Positions 45,480 to 56,390 of a stretch of DNA of 64,000 bases are shown here, piece after piece (the stretch's first letter is position 1; every line of letters begins with the position of its first letter). Both the position numbers and the translations under genes were made by a program. Origin of the DNA: Pseudopithomyces maydicus (lineage: Eukaryota > Ascomycota > Dothideomycetes > Pleosporales > Didymosphaeriaceae); contig JANTUC010000010.1 of assembly GCA_026873275.1 (NCBI GenBank), positions 1,550,001-1,614,000 of the forward strand, in the 5' to 3' direction. The notes beneath the pieces were generated by a model. That model did no database searches. It worked only from the letters and a program-made list of their open reading frames with translations, and had not been told where the DNA came from.

Positions 45480-46903
45480 ATGTCTTCCCAGCCCGCACAC
45501 ACCTTCAAGGTCGCCGACATCTCGTTGGCGGCCTTCGGTCGTCGTGAGATCGAGCTCGCCGAGAACGAGATGCCTGGTCTGATGCAGACCCGCGCGCGTT
45601 ACGCCGAGGACCAGCCTCTCAAGGGTGCCCGCATTGCTGGCTGCCTGCACATGAGTGAGTCCCGCTCGCCCCCCGCCCCCCAATGGCAGAATCTGCCCCT
45701 CGCTAACACCACCCCCCAGCCATCCAGACCGCCGTCCTCATCGAGACCCTCAAGGCCCTCGGTGCTGAGCTCACCTGGACCTCGTGCAACATCTTCTCCA
45801 CCCAGGACCACGCCGCCGCTGCCATTGCCGCCGCCGGTGTCCCCGTCTTCGCCTGGAAGGGCGAGACCGAGGAGGAGTACAACTGGTGCTTGGAGCAGCA
45901 GCTGACCGCCTTCAAGGATGACCAGCGCCTCAACATCATCCTCGACGACGGCGGTGACCTGACTGCCCTCGTCCACAAGAAGTACCCCGAGATGCTCAAG
46001 AACTGCTATGGTGTCTCCGAGGAGACCACCACCGGTGTCCACCACCTCTACCGCATGCTCAAGGACAAGGAGCACGGCCTCCTCGTCCCCGCCATCAACG
46101 TCAACGACTCGGTCACAAAGTCAAAGTTCGACAACCTGTACGGCTGCCGTGAGTCGCTCATCGACGGCATCAAGCGTGCCACCGATGTCATGATTGCCGG
46201 CAAGGTCGCCGTCGTCGCTGGTTACGGTGATGTCGGCAAGGGCTGTGCCGATGCTCTCCGCAGCATGGGTGCCCGCGTCATCGTCACCGAGATCGACCCC
46301 ATCAACGCCCTCCAGGCCGCCGTCTCCGGCTACCAGGTCACCACCATGGACAAGGCTGCCTCCCAGGGCCAGATCTTCGTCACCACCACCGGCTGCCGTG
46401 ACATCCTCGTCGGCAGGCACTTCGAGCAGATGCCCGAGGACGCCATCGTCTGCAACATCGGTCACTTCGACATCGAAATCGACGTTGCCTGGCTCCGTGC
46501 CAACGCCGAGTCCGTCTCCAACATCAAGCCCCAGGTCGACCGCTTCCTCATGAAGAACGGCCGCCACATCATCCTGCTTGCCGACGGCCGTCTCGTCAAC
46601 TTGGGCTGTGCCACCGGCCACTCTTCCTTCGTCATGTCCTGCTCCTTCACCAACCAGGTCCTTGCCCAGATCTACCTCTACAAGGCCGGTGACGAGGCTT
46701 TCGCCAAGAAGTACGTCGAGTTCGGCAACTCTGGCAAGCTCGACGTCGGCGTCTACACCCTGCCCAAGCAGCTCGACGAGCAGGTCGCCAAGCTCCACCT
46801 TGCCCACGTCAACGCCGAGCTCTCCGAGCTCACCGACGTCCAGTCCGAGTACCTCGGTCTGCCCAAGGCCGGTCCTTTCAAGAGCGACATCTACCGCTAC
46901 TAG
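45480..46903 (+). CDS. SAH1: S-adenosylhomocysteine hydrolase
   Basis: NAD-dependent enzyme splitting S-adenosylhomocysteine into adenosine and homocysteine, which keeps methyltransferases free of product inhibition; cytosolic tetramer. Exons 45480-45654 and 45720-46903, 452 aa. The intron (45655-45719, GTGAGT, branch CGCTAACAC, CCCAG) falls in the conserved CLHMTIQTAVLIETL block. Signature segments: SCNIFSTQDHAAAAIA, DDGGDLT, EETTTGVHRL-like (EETTTGVHHLYRM), the NAD loop VAGYGDVGKGCADALR, catalytic FDNLYGCRESLIDGIKRATD, GRLVNLGCATGHSSFVMS, and the C-terminal KSDIYRY that contributes to the neighbouring subunit. C-biased codon third positions mark a highly expressed gene. No anomaly. Confidence 0.98.
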
Positions 46904-48453
46904 ATTTTTCTTCTCTTCTCTCTTCCTTCTATTCTAATACTGTTCAAAGTTCAACACGACGTCATGAGTTGGGATGATACCATTTCGAAAAAAGTTTCCT
47001 TTGCCTCAACGGCATCGTCATCTAGATCTTGGAAAGGGGGATTGGCTTACCTTGGGTGCTCTCTCTCCTTCACATGGCCAGAAGTGAGGGGGCCGGAAGG
47101 GCCATCGGCGTTTACATAATATGAAATGACGGACTGGACTGAGCTTGACCGTCTTCTTGCATTATCAATCATCCATTTTGGGCCTTTCAACCTGGCCGCG
47201 CATGCGATGGGCGAGAGAGAGGTACTTATCTGTACGAGTACAACAATACTATAAAAAGGAGAATAACCTGGGTTAGTTAGCTTGGGTAGAATGGAGCCTG
47301 CCGGCTGCGAGTCGATGTGGATTACATACATGTCGACGAGTGGGCTTCTTGGTGGGCTGGTACGTACCGAACTCGTCGTTCTGATGGACGGCGGGGGAAC
47401 GTGTGTATGTCAATGTCAATACAGATACGTGGGTTCCACACCCACTTGCTGCATATTTGTTCTTGTTCGCCTTGGTTGTTGAGTGAACAAGTAAGTGATG
47501 AATCAACTGCCTTGTGTATATGTACGTGTTCCTTGTACGTATGTATTCCCGAGTTCGTCGTTGCCACCATACATGTCTTACATACTTACTCGCCAGCCAG
47601 CCAGCCAACCAATCAGGTACGTAAGCCCCAAGTATGCAGGCAGGCGCTCGCATCGTCCTCCACATGTACCTACACCAAACCATCACAAACACGGTACTCA
47701 CATGCATCTCACGAAACTCACGCAAGCAATACATCCCCATCACACGCGCAAAGCCTTATTTCAATATATACATACCTTCCTACCAAAGCGCCATCTCCGA
47801 ATCAACCACCGCGGCTGCACTCTCAAGAGTGAGGCGAAAGGCCCGAGGCGAAAGGCTCCGGCTATGACTCTGACTCTGACTCTGGCCGCTGATACGACGC
47901 TTTCCACGTACCGTACATACCGTTCATACCACATGTAGTTAGCGCCGCTGGGGGCGTGGATGAAATGTGAAGGGAAGCCCTGCTTTTGCGTTACCGCGGT
48001 GGGAGGTGGTACGTTGGGTTTCAACCAGGTAGGTGGCTGGGTGGGCGTCTGGGAACGTGTGCACGTGCGGGAGTCGTCGCCCGGGCTGCGCGTCATGGAG
48101 CGCTGGCGTGGGTGCCCGTTGGTGCGGCAGTGCTGTTAGGTAGCTTGGCTAGGCAGCGCTCGTGTGGGCGTGGATGGATACGCAGGGTCAACATGTTTGT
48201 GTGTTTTGTGTTCTGCTGCGTGGGAGTTGGGAGTTGCACGTTCATATATACATACGTCCCCCTTCCTCATGAACTGAAATGAACTGAAACATACCACACT
48301 GTTATCTATCCTACGTCTTGTGTATACACTCACGAGCACAATAAGCCTCGCCTCGTCTCCTCTCTTCCTGTCTTCCTCACTTCCTCTCTTCCTCTCTTCC
48401 TCTCCCCCCCCCCCAACTTCTTTTAACCCCTTCCCCTTCCAATCCGTCGCCCT

Positions 48454-48458
<5 letters not shown>
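46904..48458. other. Intergenic between SAH1 and the NLR-like gene
   Basis: About 1.55 kb. It has GTACGTATGTATT and GCCAGCCAGCCAACCAATCA words (47510-47620), CTCTGACTCTGACTCTG (47866-47883), TTCCTCTC repeats and a C10 run (48355-48413) just before the CA tract. ORFs are low-complexity; no gene supported. Confidence 0.4.

Positions 48459-48526
<68 letters not shown>
48459..48526 (+). repeat. (CA)34 microsatellite ending at the NLR start codon
   Basis: Thirty-four uninterrupted CA units whose last base adjoins the ATG of the NLR-like gene. The reading frame of that gene is open through the tract (Thr-His repeats) back to 48320, but the ATG after the tract is the credible start. Confidence 0.95.
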
Positions 48527-48528
<2 letters not shown>

Positions 48529-51500
48529 GGCCGCCCCCCACTTCGAGCTCCACCAGTCCGACTGCGACAGTACCGTCTTGTTCGGAAATTCCCTAACGTA
48601 CACGCTGTATAATACGCAGCATGTAAATATCCACTCATGCACAAGGACGTCCGAGACGACCAGGGCGGGTTCCCAGGCGTCGACGGAGCTGCCATTGGAG
48701 ATCAGGAGGCGCACGAGGTACTACGTTCCCAGAGATGATGAGCGTGTTATTGCGAGGTTGATGGGTGCTGTGGAAGGGGGAGAAGGAGGAGGAGGAGGAG
48801 GAGGAGGAGGAGGAGGAGGAGGAGGAGAGGGTGAAGAAAGAAAGGGACCTCAGACGTTCATCATGCATGGGGCGAAGGGAACGGGAAAGACGTCGTTTGC
48901 GAGGGAGTTTGCGCGCCGGTGTCTTCACGGACAAGTCCCCTCAGTCGAGCGTGAGCGTCGTGGTTCCACCCCCGTTGACCCGGCCGTGTTGCGCAGGCAT
49001 CTCGACGGGCCATTTGCGCACGCGTGGTGGATCGGCGCCAACAACGTGTCTGTATTCGAGGCCGATCTCGCCGCCATGATGGAGTCGTCGCTGTGGAGCG
49101 ATACTCGGGACGACCGCAGCGCGGGCTCGTGGCGACATTCCGTCCGCCGGTTTCTGGGCAGCCTGCTGGGTTCGTGGCTCCTTGTGCTGGACGACGCGTG
49201 TCAGGATGTGCTCGAGGCGCTGCACGAGATGGTGCCGGGGACGGGGAGGGGTCTCCTTCTCGTCAACACCACCGTGCGGCCGGCGGGGTTCGTGTCCCGG
49301 GAGTTGGACTACGAGGAGGAAGAGTGGCGGTGCATGGAGGCGGGGGAGGCGGTTCGGCTGCTGAAGAGCACGGCGGGAGATGCTGACTCGGAGGATGGGG
49401 CGTATGCGGAAATCGCGAGATGTGTGCAGTATTTGCCGTTTTCGCTCGATTTGGCTGGGACCTTTCTGCGGCATAAGAATCAGGGGGAGTCGCGGATAAC
49501 GCCTGCCATGTACCTTGAGCAGCTGTCCAAGCAGCGGTCTGCCGTTTTGGACTATGCTAGGGGGCCAGAAGACTCGGCGTACTCGGTCATATCTGCGACG
49601 ATGGTTCAGGTGCAGAGGGAGTATACGCGTGCGGGTGGGGGCCAGATTGTGCAGGATGTCCTGCGGTTGCTCTCGTTCATGCTGCCGGAGAATGTACCTC
49701 TGCACATCATGCCGTTTCGGAATGATCCTCATGGGTCTGGTCGCTTTCGTACGGTGCGGCAATCCGAATGGATCAAAGAGCGTGTCGAGGCCCTGGTCGG
49801 GGTATACCGTTGTTCTGAGATGTCGACATTCGATTGGATGGTTCTGGAGCAGCATCTCGATACATATCATATATTGCACAGAACGCACGGCGAAATGGGT
49901 ACCTCGTATTCGATGCACTCGCTTTTTCTGTTGTGGGCGGAGCACACGATGAGGGTAGATAGGAAGACGTACCTGCAGTGGCGGACAACTGCCGCGGTGA
50001 TGCTTGCTTCGGCGAGAATCTTCTCGGGATTGGATGCCCCGGCGGAAAGATTGGTGCTTCTTTCTAAACTGCATCCGCACTGGGAAGTGTGCCAGTACTC
50101 AGGTCCAGGAAGTGGTCGAGAGAACAAAGATGCATTCACGCCATTTGTCGACTTAGAACTTGATACGGATATTGGTCCTGATCCTGATGCCGGACGACAA
50201 CGCGCTCAAGCGAAGCAAGACGTTCTGTTCGAGCAAATTGAAATATACAAGGCACGAGGATATTGGCGAGATGTTCTCCAGCACTCCGATCATCTCTTAA
50301 CGCTGCGTATCCGCGGAGACGCGAGCTCGGAAAGCATCATGGAATCTAGATCCCAATTAGCCTGCTGCTACGAATGTCTTGGGCAACACGAAGATGCTCT
50401 ACGGTACCGCAGACTGGTTTTCAAACACACGAACACAGATCCCTCTAGCGATGAGCATTTTGATGCCACCATGGCCTACACGAAAAGCCTGACCAAACTC
50501 CGCTGCTTCCATGAGGTGGAAACCATCCTGAAAGCCTCTCGGGACGAGCTCACAAAGACCTATTCAGAAGATGACGACCGAGTCGTTCGTGTCGAAAAGC
50601 GATTGAGCGTCCTGTACGATCGCACCGGGCGCACGAACGAAGCTGTCCGGTACCGCGAAACGGTACTGGCAAAGCTCAGCGCGAGAGGTTACCCAGAACA
50701 CCACCCGGAGATACTCGACGCACAGCTGGACCTCGCCCACAGCTACTCCTGTGGAAGTGAGCGGCAGAAGAAACTGGCCATCGGCATCCACAGGAAGGTA
50801 GTCCGGGCGGAAACCCAGCATCTGCCCAGAGATCATCCGCGCGTGCTGCTGGCGAGGGAGAATCTAGCCTGGAGACTGGTCATGAAACCGTCCGAAGCCA
50901 ACATCGAAGAGGCGTATGTCATCCTGCTGGAGGCCCTCCACGATAGAAAGACCCGTCTGGGAGATCAGCATCGCCTCACGCTCAAAGCTCGCATCCGCCT
51001 CGCAGCCTGCGAGCTCCGCATGGACGACATGGACGCCTTCGCCCGCGCCTCCAAACGCCTTAAACAGTGCTTGGTATCTGATTTCGAACACTTAGACGAC
51101 GATACACGCCACTGGGCAATGCAAGAACTCGCCTTCGCCGCGTCCGAAGCCGAATCCCCCTCCCACGCCCTCCTCTGCTACGGGCTCCTCCTCCGCATCA
51201 AGCTCCACCAAGCCAACGAAGCGAAATTCAAGGCCGGCAGCCCTGAACTCGTGACCTCAGCTCGCATGCTAGCGGAGATGCTGGAGAGCCTCGGATTCTG
51301 GCAAACAGCGCTGGCATTCCGCAGGGTGGTCGCGAGCTCCCTTCGAGCAGGGCGAGACGCCTTCGACGACGATGTCCTCCGGGCGCAGTGCAGATTAGCT
51401 ACGAATCTGAGCGAGTCGCCGCACGAGATGCAGCAAGAAGAGGCAATAAGGCTATTCGAAGAAACGTGGGAGACTGTCAACCGGCGCGTTGAAAGCAAGT

Positions 51501-52045
51501 TGTTCGCCGAGACGGACCTGTGCTTCTACACGTTTGAATACGTGGAGGTACTCCGGCGGAACGGCGACTTCGCCAATGCTATGACCCTCCTGGAACGGCT
51601 TCTATCATTTTGCAAAATGGTCGACTACGTCTCTGGGGATGACGTCGAATACGCCGAGCTCCTCCTGGACGAATGCGAGCAGCGCGTGGGCATCGAGCCG
51701 AATGCTTACCATGAGAGTCTTGCTGGACAACTGGGGGTCTCCCCGTTCGTCGACGTGCTACCAGCGGAGTACCCAGGGGTATCGCTAGAGGAGGGCTGGT
51801 GGATTATCGAGGGCATCTTGTCGTGGGAGAGGGATGCCCGGGGTAGGTATCTTGCGTCGCGACCGTGTATCTCGTTCCGAGGGAAGAGGGGTCCCACTCG
51901 AAGAATGGGTCTAGATGTTTTTTCCCTGGTGGAGAGTCGTTGCACCGGCGTTCCACTGGCCTGTTCAAATATTCTGGCTGTTTGTGTCTTCTTTCTTGGG
52001 CTCTTGATGGGGCTCTGGTGGGCTATGCATTTGACGTGTATGTGA
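48527..52045 (+). CDS. NLR-like STAND ATPase, NB-ARC with TPR repeats
   Basis: Single-exon 1172-aa signal-transducing NTPase of the NB-ARC-TPR type used by fungi in self/non-self or stress sensing. The N-terminal 90 residues match no effector domain I know. A poly-Gly run (residues about 85-102) abuts Walker A MHGAKGTGKTSFA (about 113-125). Walker B SWLLVLDDA is near 218. GRGLLLVNTTVRP is a sensor-like segment and YLPFSLDLAGTFL is the GLPLA equivalent near 302. A winged-helix-like region follows, then about 500 residues of kinesin-light-chain-type TPRs (SQLACCYECLGQHEDALRYR, RLSVLYDRTGRTNEAVRYRE, HPEILDAQLDLAHSY). The last 30 residues form one hydrophobic helix (ILAVCVFFLGLLMGLWWA), an unusual C-terminal membrane anchor. 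Start chosen at 48527, after the CA tract. Confidence 0.88.
48785..48826 (+). repeat. (GGA)14 coding microsatellite beside the P-loop
   Basis: Fourteen GGA triplets encoding Gly, flanked by Glu codons, ending about 15 codons before Walker A of the NLR-like gene. Length changes keep the frame and would alter the linker before the nucleotide-binding domain. Confidence 0.9.
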
Positions 52046-52574
52046 CCAAAGTAGGCGCTATCTGCCTGTATGTTTGTATGTATGCACCATCTTCCCTTTC
52101 TGACAAGCCGCAAAAGCCACGTCTCATCGCGTGCCGAACGTCTCCATTTTTTATCGCATCACCGAGCGCCTGTCGAGCTAATCACAGACTATGTTTTCTC
52201 AGCCTGACGGGTCGGCTGATACCTTGCATAGCAAGGCAGACTTTCCCATGGCAAAAGACGCCGGATTTAGCATCCCGTCCGGTAGAATTTGCGCATGTAA
52301 GCTCGCTATGGGAAATCGAGGGGAGGGGGTAGATCTTAGGCATTTTGCGTGGTGGTATGCTCGGAAATACATATATTTATATACGATACTTGACGGCTCA
52401 AATATCTGGTTTCGATTTCCCAAGCCTAACACGCGCGCTTATTACGCACCCATTTCAATTCAATTGCCAACTAGTTCCTTTTTTCTTTCTCACAGCTTCT
52501 ATCCTCCGGGGTCGTCACTACACACATCCAACCATACATACACAACACCACCGCGACCCCACCACGACCCCACC
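52046..52574. other. Spacer after the NLR-like gene; promoter of the small ORF
   Basis: About 530 bases. An A/T box (CATATATTTATATAC, 52368-52382) and a T/C-rich stretch with TTTCTTTCTCACAG (52483-52496) precede the small ORF as a TATA box and leader would. Plus-strand ORFs reading through here have no domain. Confidence 0.4.
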
Positions 52575-52756
52575 ATGAGCGCCCCCACCCCCCAACTCCC
52601 CACCGCAACCCCCCTTCCCATCTTTCCTCTCACCGAGGAGAACCTCAAGATGATACCAGGGGCTAAAAAACTCAACGATGCACAAAGCCAAAATGCAAGC
52701 ACTACGCTTGCAGCTCGTGTAGCAAGAAGAGCACTTGTGTAGGTGACGTCTTCTAA
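52575..52756 (+). CDS. Small ORF, possibly Cys-rich if an A run is one base longer
   Basis: As written, ATG 52575 gives 55 codons to TAG 52740-52742: MSAPTPQLPTATPLPIFPLT, then EENLKMIPGAKK and a plain tail. The next frame over holds an unusually Cys-rich end, RCTKPKCKHYACSSC followed by SKKSTC, to TAA 52754-52756. It is reached exactly if the A6 run at 52665-52670 had seven A residues. The C-x4-C-x4-C-x2-C-x5-C pattern looks like a small zinc site. Either version would be a very short protein. A TATA-like box and T/C leader lie upstream, and a good Kozak (CCACCATGAG) surrounds the ATG. I do not recognise a family. Existence as a gene is plausible, not proven. Confidence 0.45.
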
Positions 52757-53158
52757 ACAGAGCATGCGCTTTTGAGGGTGTGGAGTCTAATTAGTGTCAT
52801 CTAGTGCAAGTGTGGAGGGAGGATGAAATGGAAGAAGGGGAGTGATGATTCGCGGAGTGGAAGCGATGATACCGATTGCGAGATACTGCCGGATTGAGAT
52901 GGAAGGGGGCGTGTTTGTTATGGGGGCACGATGGACTGGGTGGGCGGATTTGGGTTTTGTTTATTTTGGCAGGTCCTTTTTTGAAGGGAGAAAACAGCAT
53001 TTAGAGAGTTGGAATACAATATATATGCAGTTGTGACGATGTATGACATTCAGCAAATACATGCGCCAGGATGCATCTACTTCCCACGCAGCTCTGCCCC
53101 CATGGATTTTCCAGCCCCTCGCCCCGTAGAATCCCTTCCCCTCCATAGCTCTGCTACC
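52757..53158. other. Spacer between convergent genes
   Basis: About 400 bases between the small plus-strand ORF and the minus-strand N-domain gene. It presumably holds both 3' UTRs. No structure noticed. Confidence 0.4.
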
Positions 53159-54313
53159 TCAAACCTCAGCCATGACGATATCCACGTTTCCATTCTCGAC
53201 CGATCCCAACCGCGCTTCCTCTTCGTCCGATTCTGCTTCCGCCTCCTCCTCCTCCTCCTCAAACATCACCCCATGCCCAATATGATCCTGGATCGTCAAT
53301 CCATTCTTGAAAAGATGCTTATGGTCACCATCCACAACATTGACAACCACCAAGTTCCCATCGACGCTGTCCTCTGTACAAATTGGCGCACGCGTAGATG
53401 TCGGCGGCGGCGGCGGAGGCTGCTTCTGTTGCCCGTGTGATCGGGCCGCCCGCCGTTTGGCTTTCACCTTGAACATGGTGAAGGACGATCCCGAGTGTGA
53501 GGAGTTGATGGTGGCTTGGTTGTGGCTGTAAAGCGTGCTTGTGCCGCCGCGCTGGTTAAAGCGTAGGGTGGCGGATGCTTGTGCTGACGGCGTGTCGGGT
53601 TTTCCTGTATATGGTGCTCGACCGTTGAAGTTATGGTAACGCTCGTCGGGATAGCTTGTAGTGTCGTCGGTGTTGATTTCCTGCTTGTAGCTTTGCCGAT
53701 ACTGTATGATGCTCCCCTGTTCGCCGCCAGGCTGAGTGCCATCTCTGAATCCGGGATGGAACATGGCCGCTTTCGCTAGCAGGTCGGACTGATCCTTCCG
53801 GATGGATGACATATTCTCGAAGAGTGCCAGCTGGAAGTGATCCAATATTGTGATGCGCATGCGATCCAATTTCTGCGTCAGTCTCCTGAGCTTCTGCTGC
53901 TGCGAATACAGCACTATATACCTGCCCACACGACGGCTTCCCCATGACAGCTTCCTGGAACCCCGCCCCTGCTCCCGCTCCCCATGTGGTGGCGCCCCTG
54001 CCGTCGCAGGCAACGCTTTAAAGTCTGCTATCAGACGAGTGAGATCCTGAAGTCGGGCCACGCTTCGAGACACTTCGTCCTGCAGACAACGGGCCGAATC
54101 TGACACTGACAGCTCAGCACCCGACCCTGTCCTTGCGGCTTCGAGCTGAACGATCTCTAGCAGTGACTGTACGGCGTACAGTTGGGCCGCCAAGTCGCCG
54201 ATGTCGATTAGAGGATCTTTGCATTCTTCCAGGAAGGCACCTAAGCGCTCGACGCCATCGATCAGCTGAAATGTTAGACTCGCCACTGCGAGTGTGATCC
54301 CGACTACCTCCAT
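53159..54313 (-). CDS. Orphan STAND-type N-terminal domain protein
   Basis: Single exon, 384 aa from the ATG at 54313; the frame is open upstream but the homologous start is MEVVGITLAVASLTFQLIDG. Residues 1-175 form the helical N-domain found at the front of many fungal STAND/NLR proteins (VERLGAFLEECKDPL, DLAAQLYAVQSLLEIVQLEA, and a coiled QQQKLRRLTQKLDRM helix). No NTPase follows. Instead there is a Ser/Gln/Asn-rich region (SSHSGSSFTMFKVKAKRRAA), a poly-Pro run, a globular segment with DGNLVVVNVVDGDHKHLF, and an acidic poly-Glu tail (EEEEEEAEAESDEEEA). Convergent with the NLR-like gene about 1.1 kb away. A partner or regulator of NLR-type signalling is inference only. Confidence 0.7.
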   Translation of the reverse strand: MEVVGITLAVASLTFQLIDGVERLGAFLEECKDPLIDIGDLAAQLYAVQSLLEIVQLEAARTGSGAELSVSDSARCLQDEVSRSVARLQDLTRLIADFKALPATAGAPPHGEREQGRGSRKLSWGSRRVGRYIVLYSQQQKLRRLTQKLDRMRITILDHFQLALFENMSSIRKDQSDLLAKAAMFHPGFRDGTQPGGEQGSIIQYRQSYKQEINTDDTTSYPDERYHNFNGRAPYTGKPDTPSAQASATLRFNQRGGTSTLYSHNQATINSSHSGSSFTMFKVKAKRRAARSHGQQKQPPPPPPTSTRAPICTEDSVDGNLVVVNVVDGDHKHLFKNGLTIQDHIGHGVMFEEEEEEAEAESDEEEARLGSVENGNVDIVMAEV

Positions 54314-56390
54314 GATAGTCGGAGATTTCAATTGTCGGTAATGCGGGTGAAATGAGGAGGACTGGAGACCCTTTGCAATGGCAAATACAATAGGTAGAAC
54401 ATGGAAGCGACCGGTGATATTGCTGAGACCCAAGGCGTCCACTGAGTTATGCGACCGGTGAGAAACATGCATATAGGGCGGACACGTCAGTTTGGAGCCT
54501 GCTTTTCATTATATGATTGGACGTTTTTCCACGAGGCTGACGCGAAACATCCCATAGCGCCGCCAAATCATCCCATTTTCCAATAACACCACACTTCACC
54601 CCTCCCTCCCTCTCTCTTGTCCATCTATACCATTCCCTACCAATATACGCGCACAAACTCGAAATTTCCACCCCGAAATCCCCTCCCCATGTTACATATA
54701 TACAATACCTCCAATCCCCAACCCCTGCCCCTCATCGCAAGCCCCCCCCCCCCCAATCCCAACACCCGCAAATCTCAACCCCACTAAACCGCAACACCGC
54801 ACGCACCTCGAAAACACCCCGCTGTTCCCTACCTCATCCTTACCTCACATCGCATTGCTCCACAGCATATGTACATACATTTATACATGTACATGTATAT
54901 ATGTACACCCCGCGACTCGCGTGCCTTGCATAACGGGCGATAACCAATATGCAAACTAAGATTTGACGTGCTGCTGTGCGAGGTTGGTGGTTACTTTACA
55001 TGGGTCGGTGCTTGAGTTGAGGAAGGGTTTGTGGAGGGTCGTGTGGGGTAACGAAGATGTATGGCATGCGGATGGATGGATGGTGAAGAGTGGTGTGAGG
55101 TTAGACGCACCGAGATGGGCGGGCGCTTATGTGCGTATGTATATTTATGTAAGGTGGACAAGGAGTAGCATTGGCGAGGAGGAGGTTGACGTATGCCGTG
55201 ACCGACCGAATTCGAGGCGGTGTTACTCTCGTTCTTCCTTGATGACCAGGAACCTCATGCACAATACGATGCTTGCCTGCCTGCCTGCCTTCTACAATTC
55301 AAACACGCAATTCACTCCATTCCCCTCCCCACTCACCTCAATCCTATAGCACAGCACAGCACACGCGCACAGTCTCACTAGCACATCATATCTATTACCA
55401 ATCTCATCAACACGCCCTATCGGCCCCCTCCACCAGCACACCTACACCCACACACGTCCTTTACAGAAGTTCAATCCCGCCTCCCTAAACCAAACTACTT
55501 CAATACACCCATCAACCCCCTCTTCCTCTGCCTTTCCCACTCACACTCCTGCCGCCCCGGCCCAGCCCAACAAAAACAAAAATGTGTATAACCCAATGCA
55601 CAAAAACAATGCCGCTGCGAATGAATTCGAACACGCCCTGTACCTGCTTGCTTACTTGCTTGCTTACACGCCCGCCCACCCGCACGCTCGCTCGCCCCCT
55701 CGCCCCCATCCATGCCGCATATAATTGTGTGTGTATGTGTGTGTACGCGTACGTGTATGTGAAGTGTGCAAGTGATTCAACGCTGTTACAAATAAATACC
55801 TTCAGCCCATCAAACGACCGACCGACCGACAAACCAACCAACCGACCGACCGAACGGACAGAACGAACGAGGTATCTTTCTCTCTCTCTCTCTCTCTCTC
55901 TTCAAGCCAACAGGACAGCTAATTCCATAACCAAAAATAACAAAACAAAAAAGGATTTGGAGCCACTTGATAAAAAAAAAGGTTAAATATGGGGACGACA
56001 AACACAGCAACGCTAACCCGACCGACTGAACGAACCCTGCTTGATTGCTTGCTTGCTTGCTTTTTCACAACAACAACAACAACAACAACTACAGACAACA
56101 GAGACTAGGAGAATATTAGAAGCTGGACAAAAAAGATTGCCACAACGTTGATGCGAATGTGAGTGTATATGTATGAGGGTGTGATGGATGGATGGGTGTT
56201 TAAACCAAGGAGAGGGAGAAACGGGGGGGGTGGGGGGGGGGGGGGGAATAAGTTTTTTTAGCAACCATATTGACCAACCGCGAGGGTTATCGAAACAACA
56301 ACAGTTCTCGACGCCATCGTCCCGCTGGGACGGAAAGCGCGAGGTGCGAAAGCAAAATGAGAAGTGGTGGGTATGGCTTGTTTGATAGTC
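54314..56390. other. 2 kb intergenic, microsatellite-rich
   Basis: No gene supported. Contents: C13-type run (54746-54760), TACATGTACATGTATATATG words (54865-54905), GCCTGCCTGCCT (55268-55285), CCGACCGACCGAC (55816-55860), (TC)13 (55876-55900), ACAACAACAACAAC (56068-56090) and G-runs (56222-56246). It includes the upstream region of the N-domain gene and the 3' flank of WHI2. Confidence 0.45.

Noticed and set aside
46121..46807. Minus-strand ORF of 228 codons
   Set aside because: Antisense shadow of the C-biased SAH1 gene.
48320..48526. N-terminal extension of the NLR-like protein through the CA tract (Thr-His repeats)
   Set aside because: The upstream codons are simple-sequence (TTCCTC and CA repeats). 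The ATG right after the tract begins ordinary protein sequence.
48941..50080. Minus-strand ORF of 379 codons
   Set aside because: Arg/His-rich antisense shadow of the NLR-like gene, without a domain.
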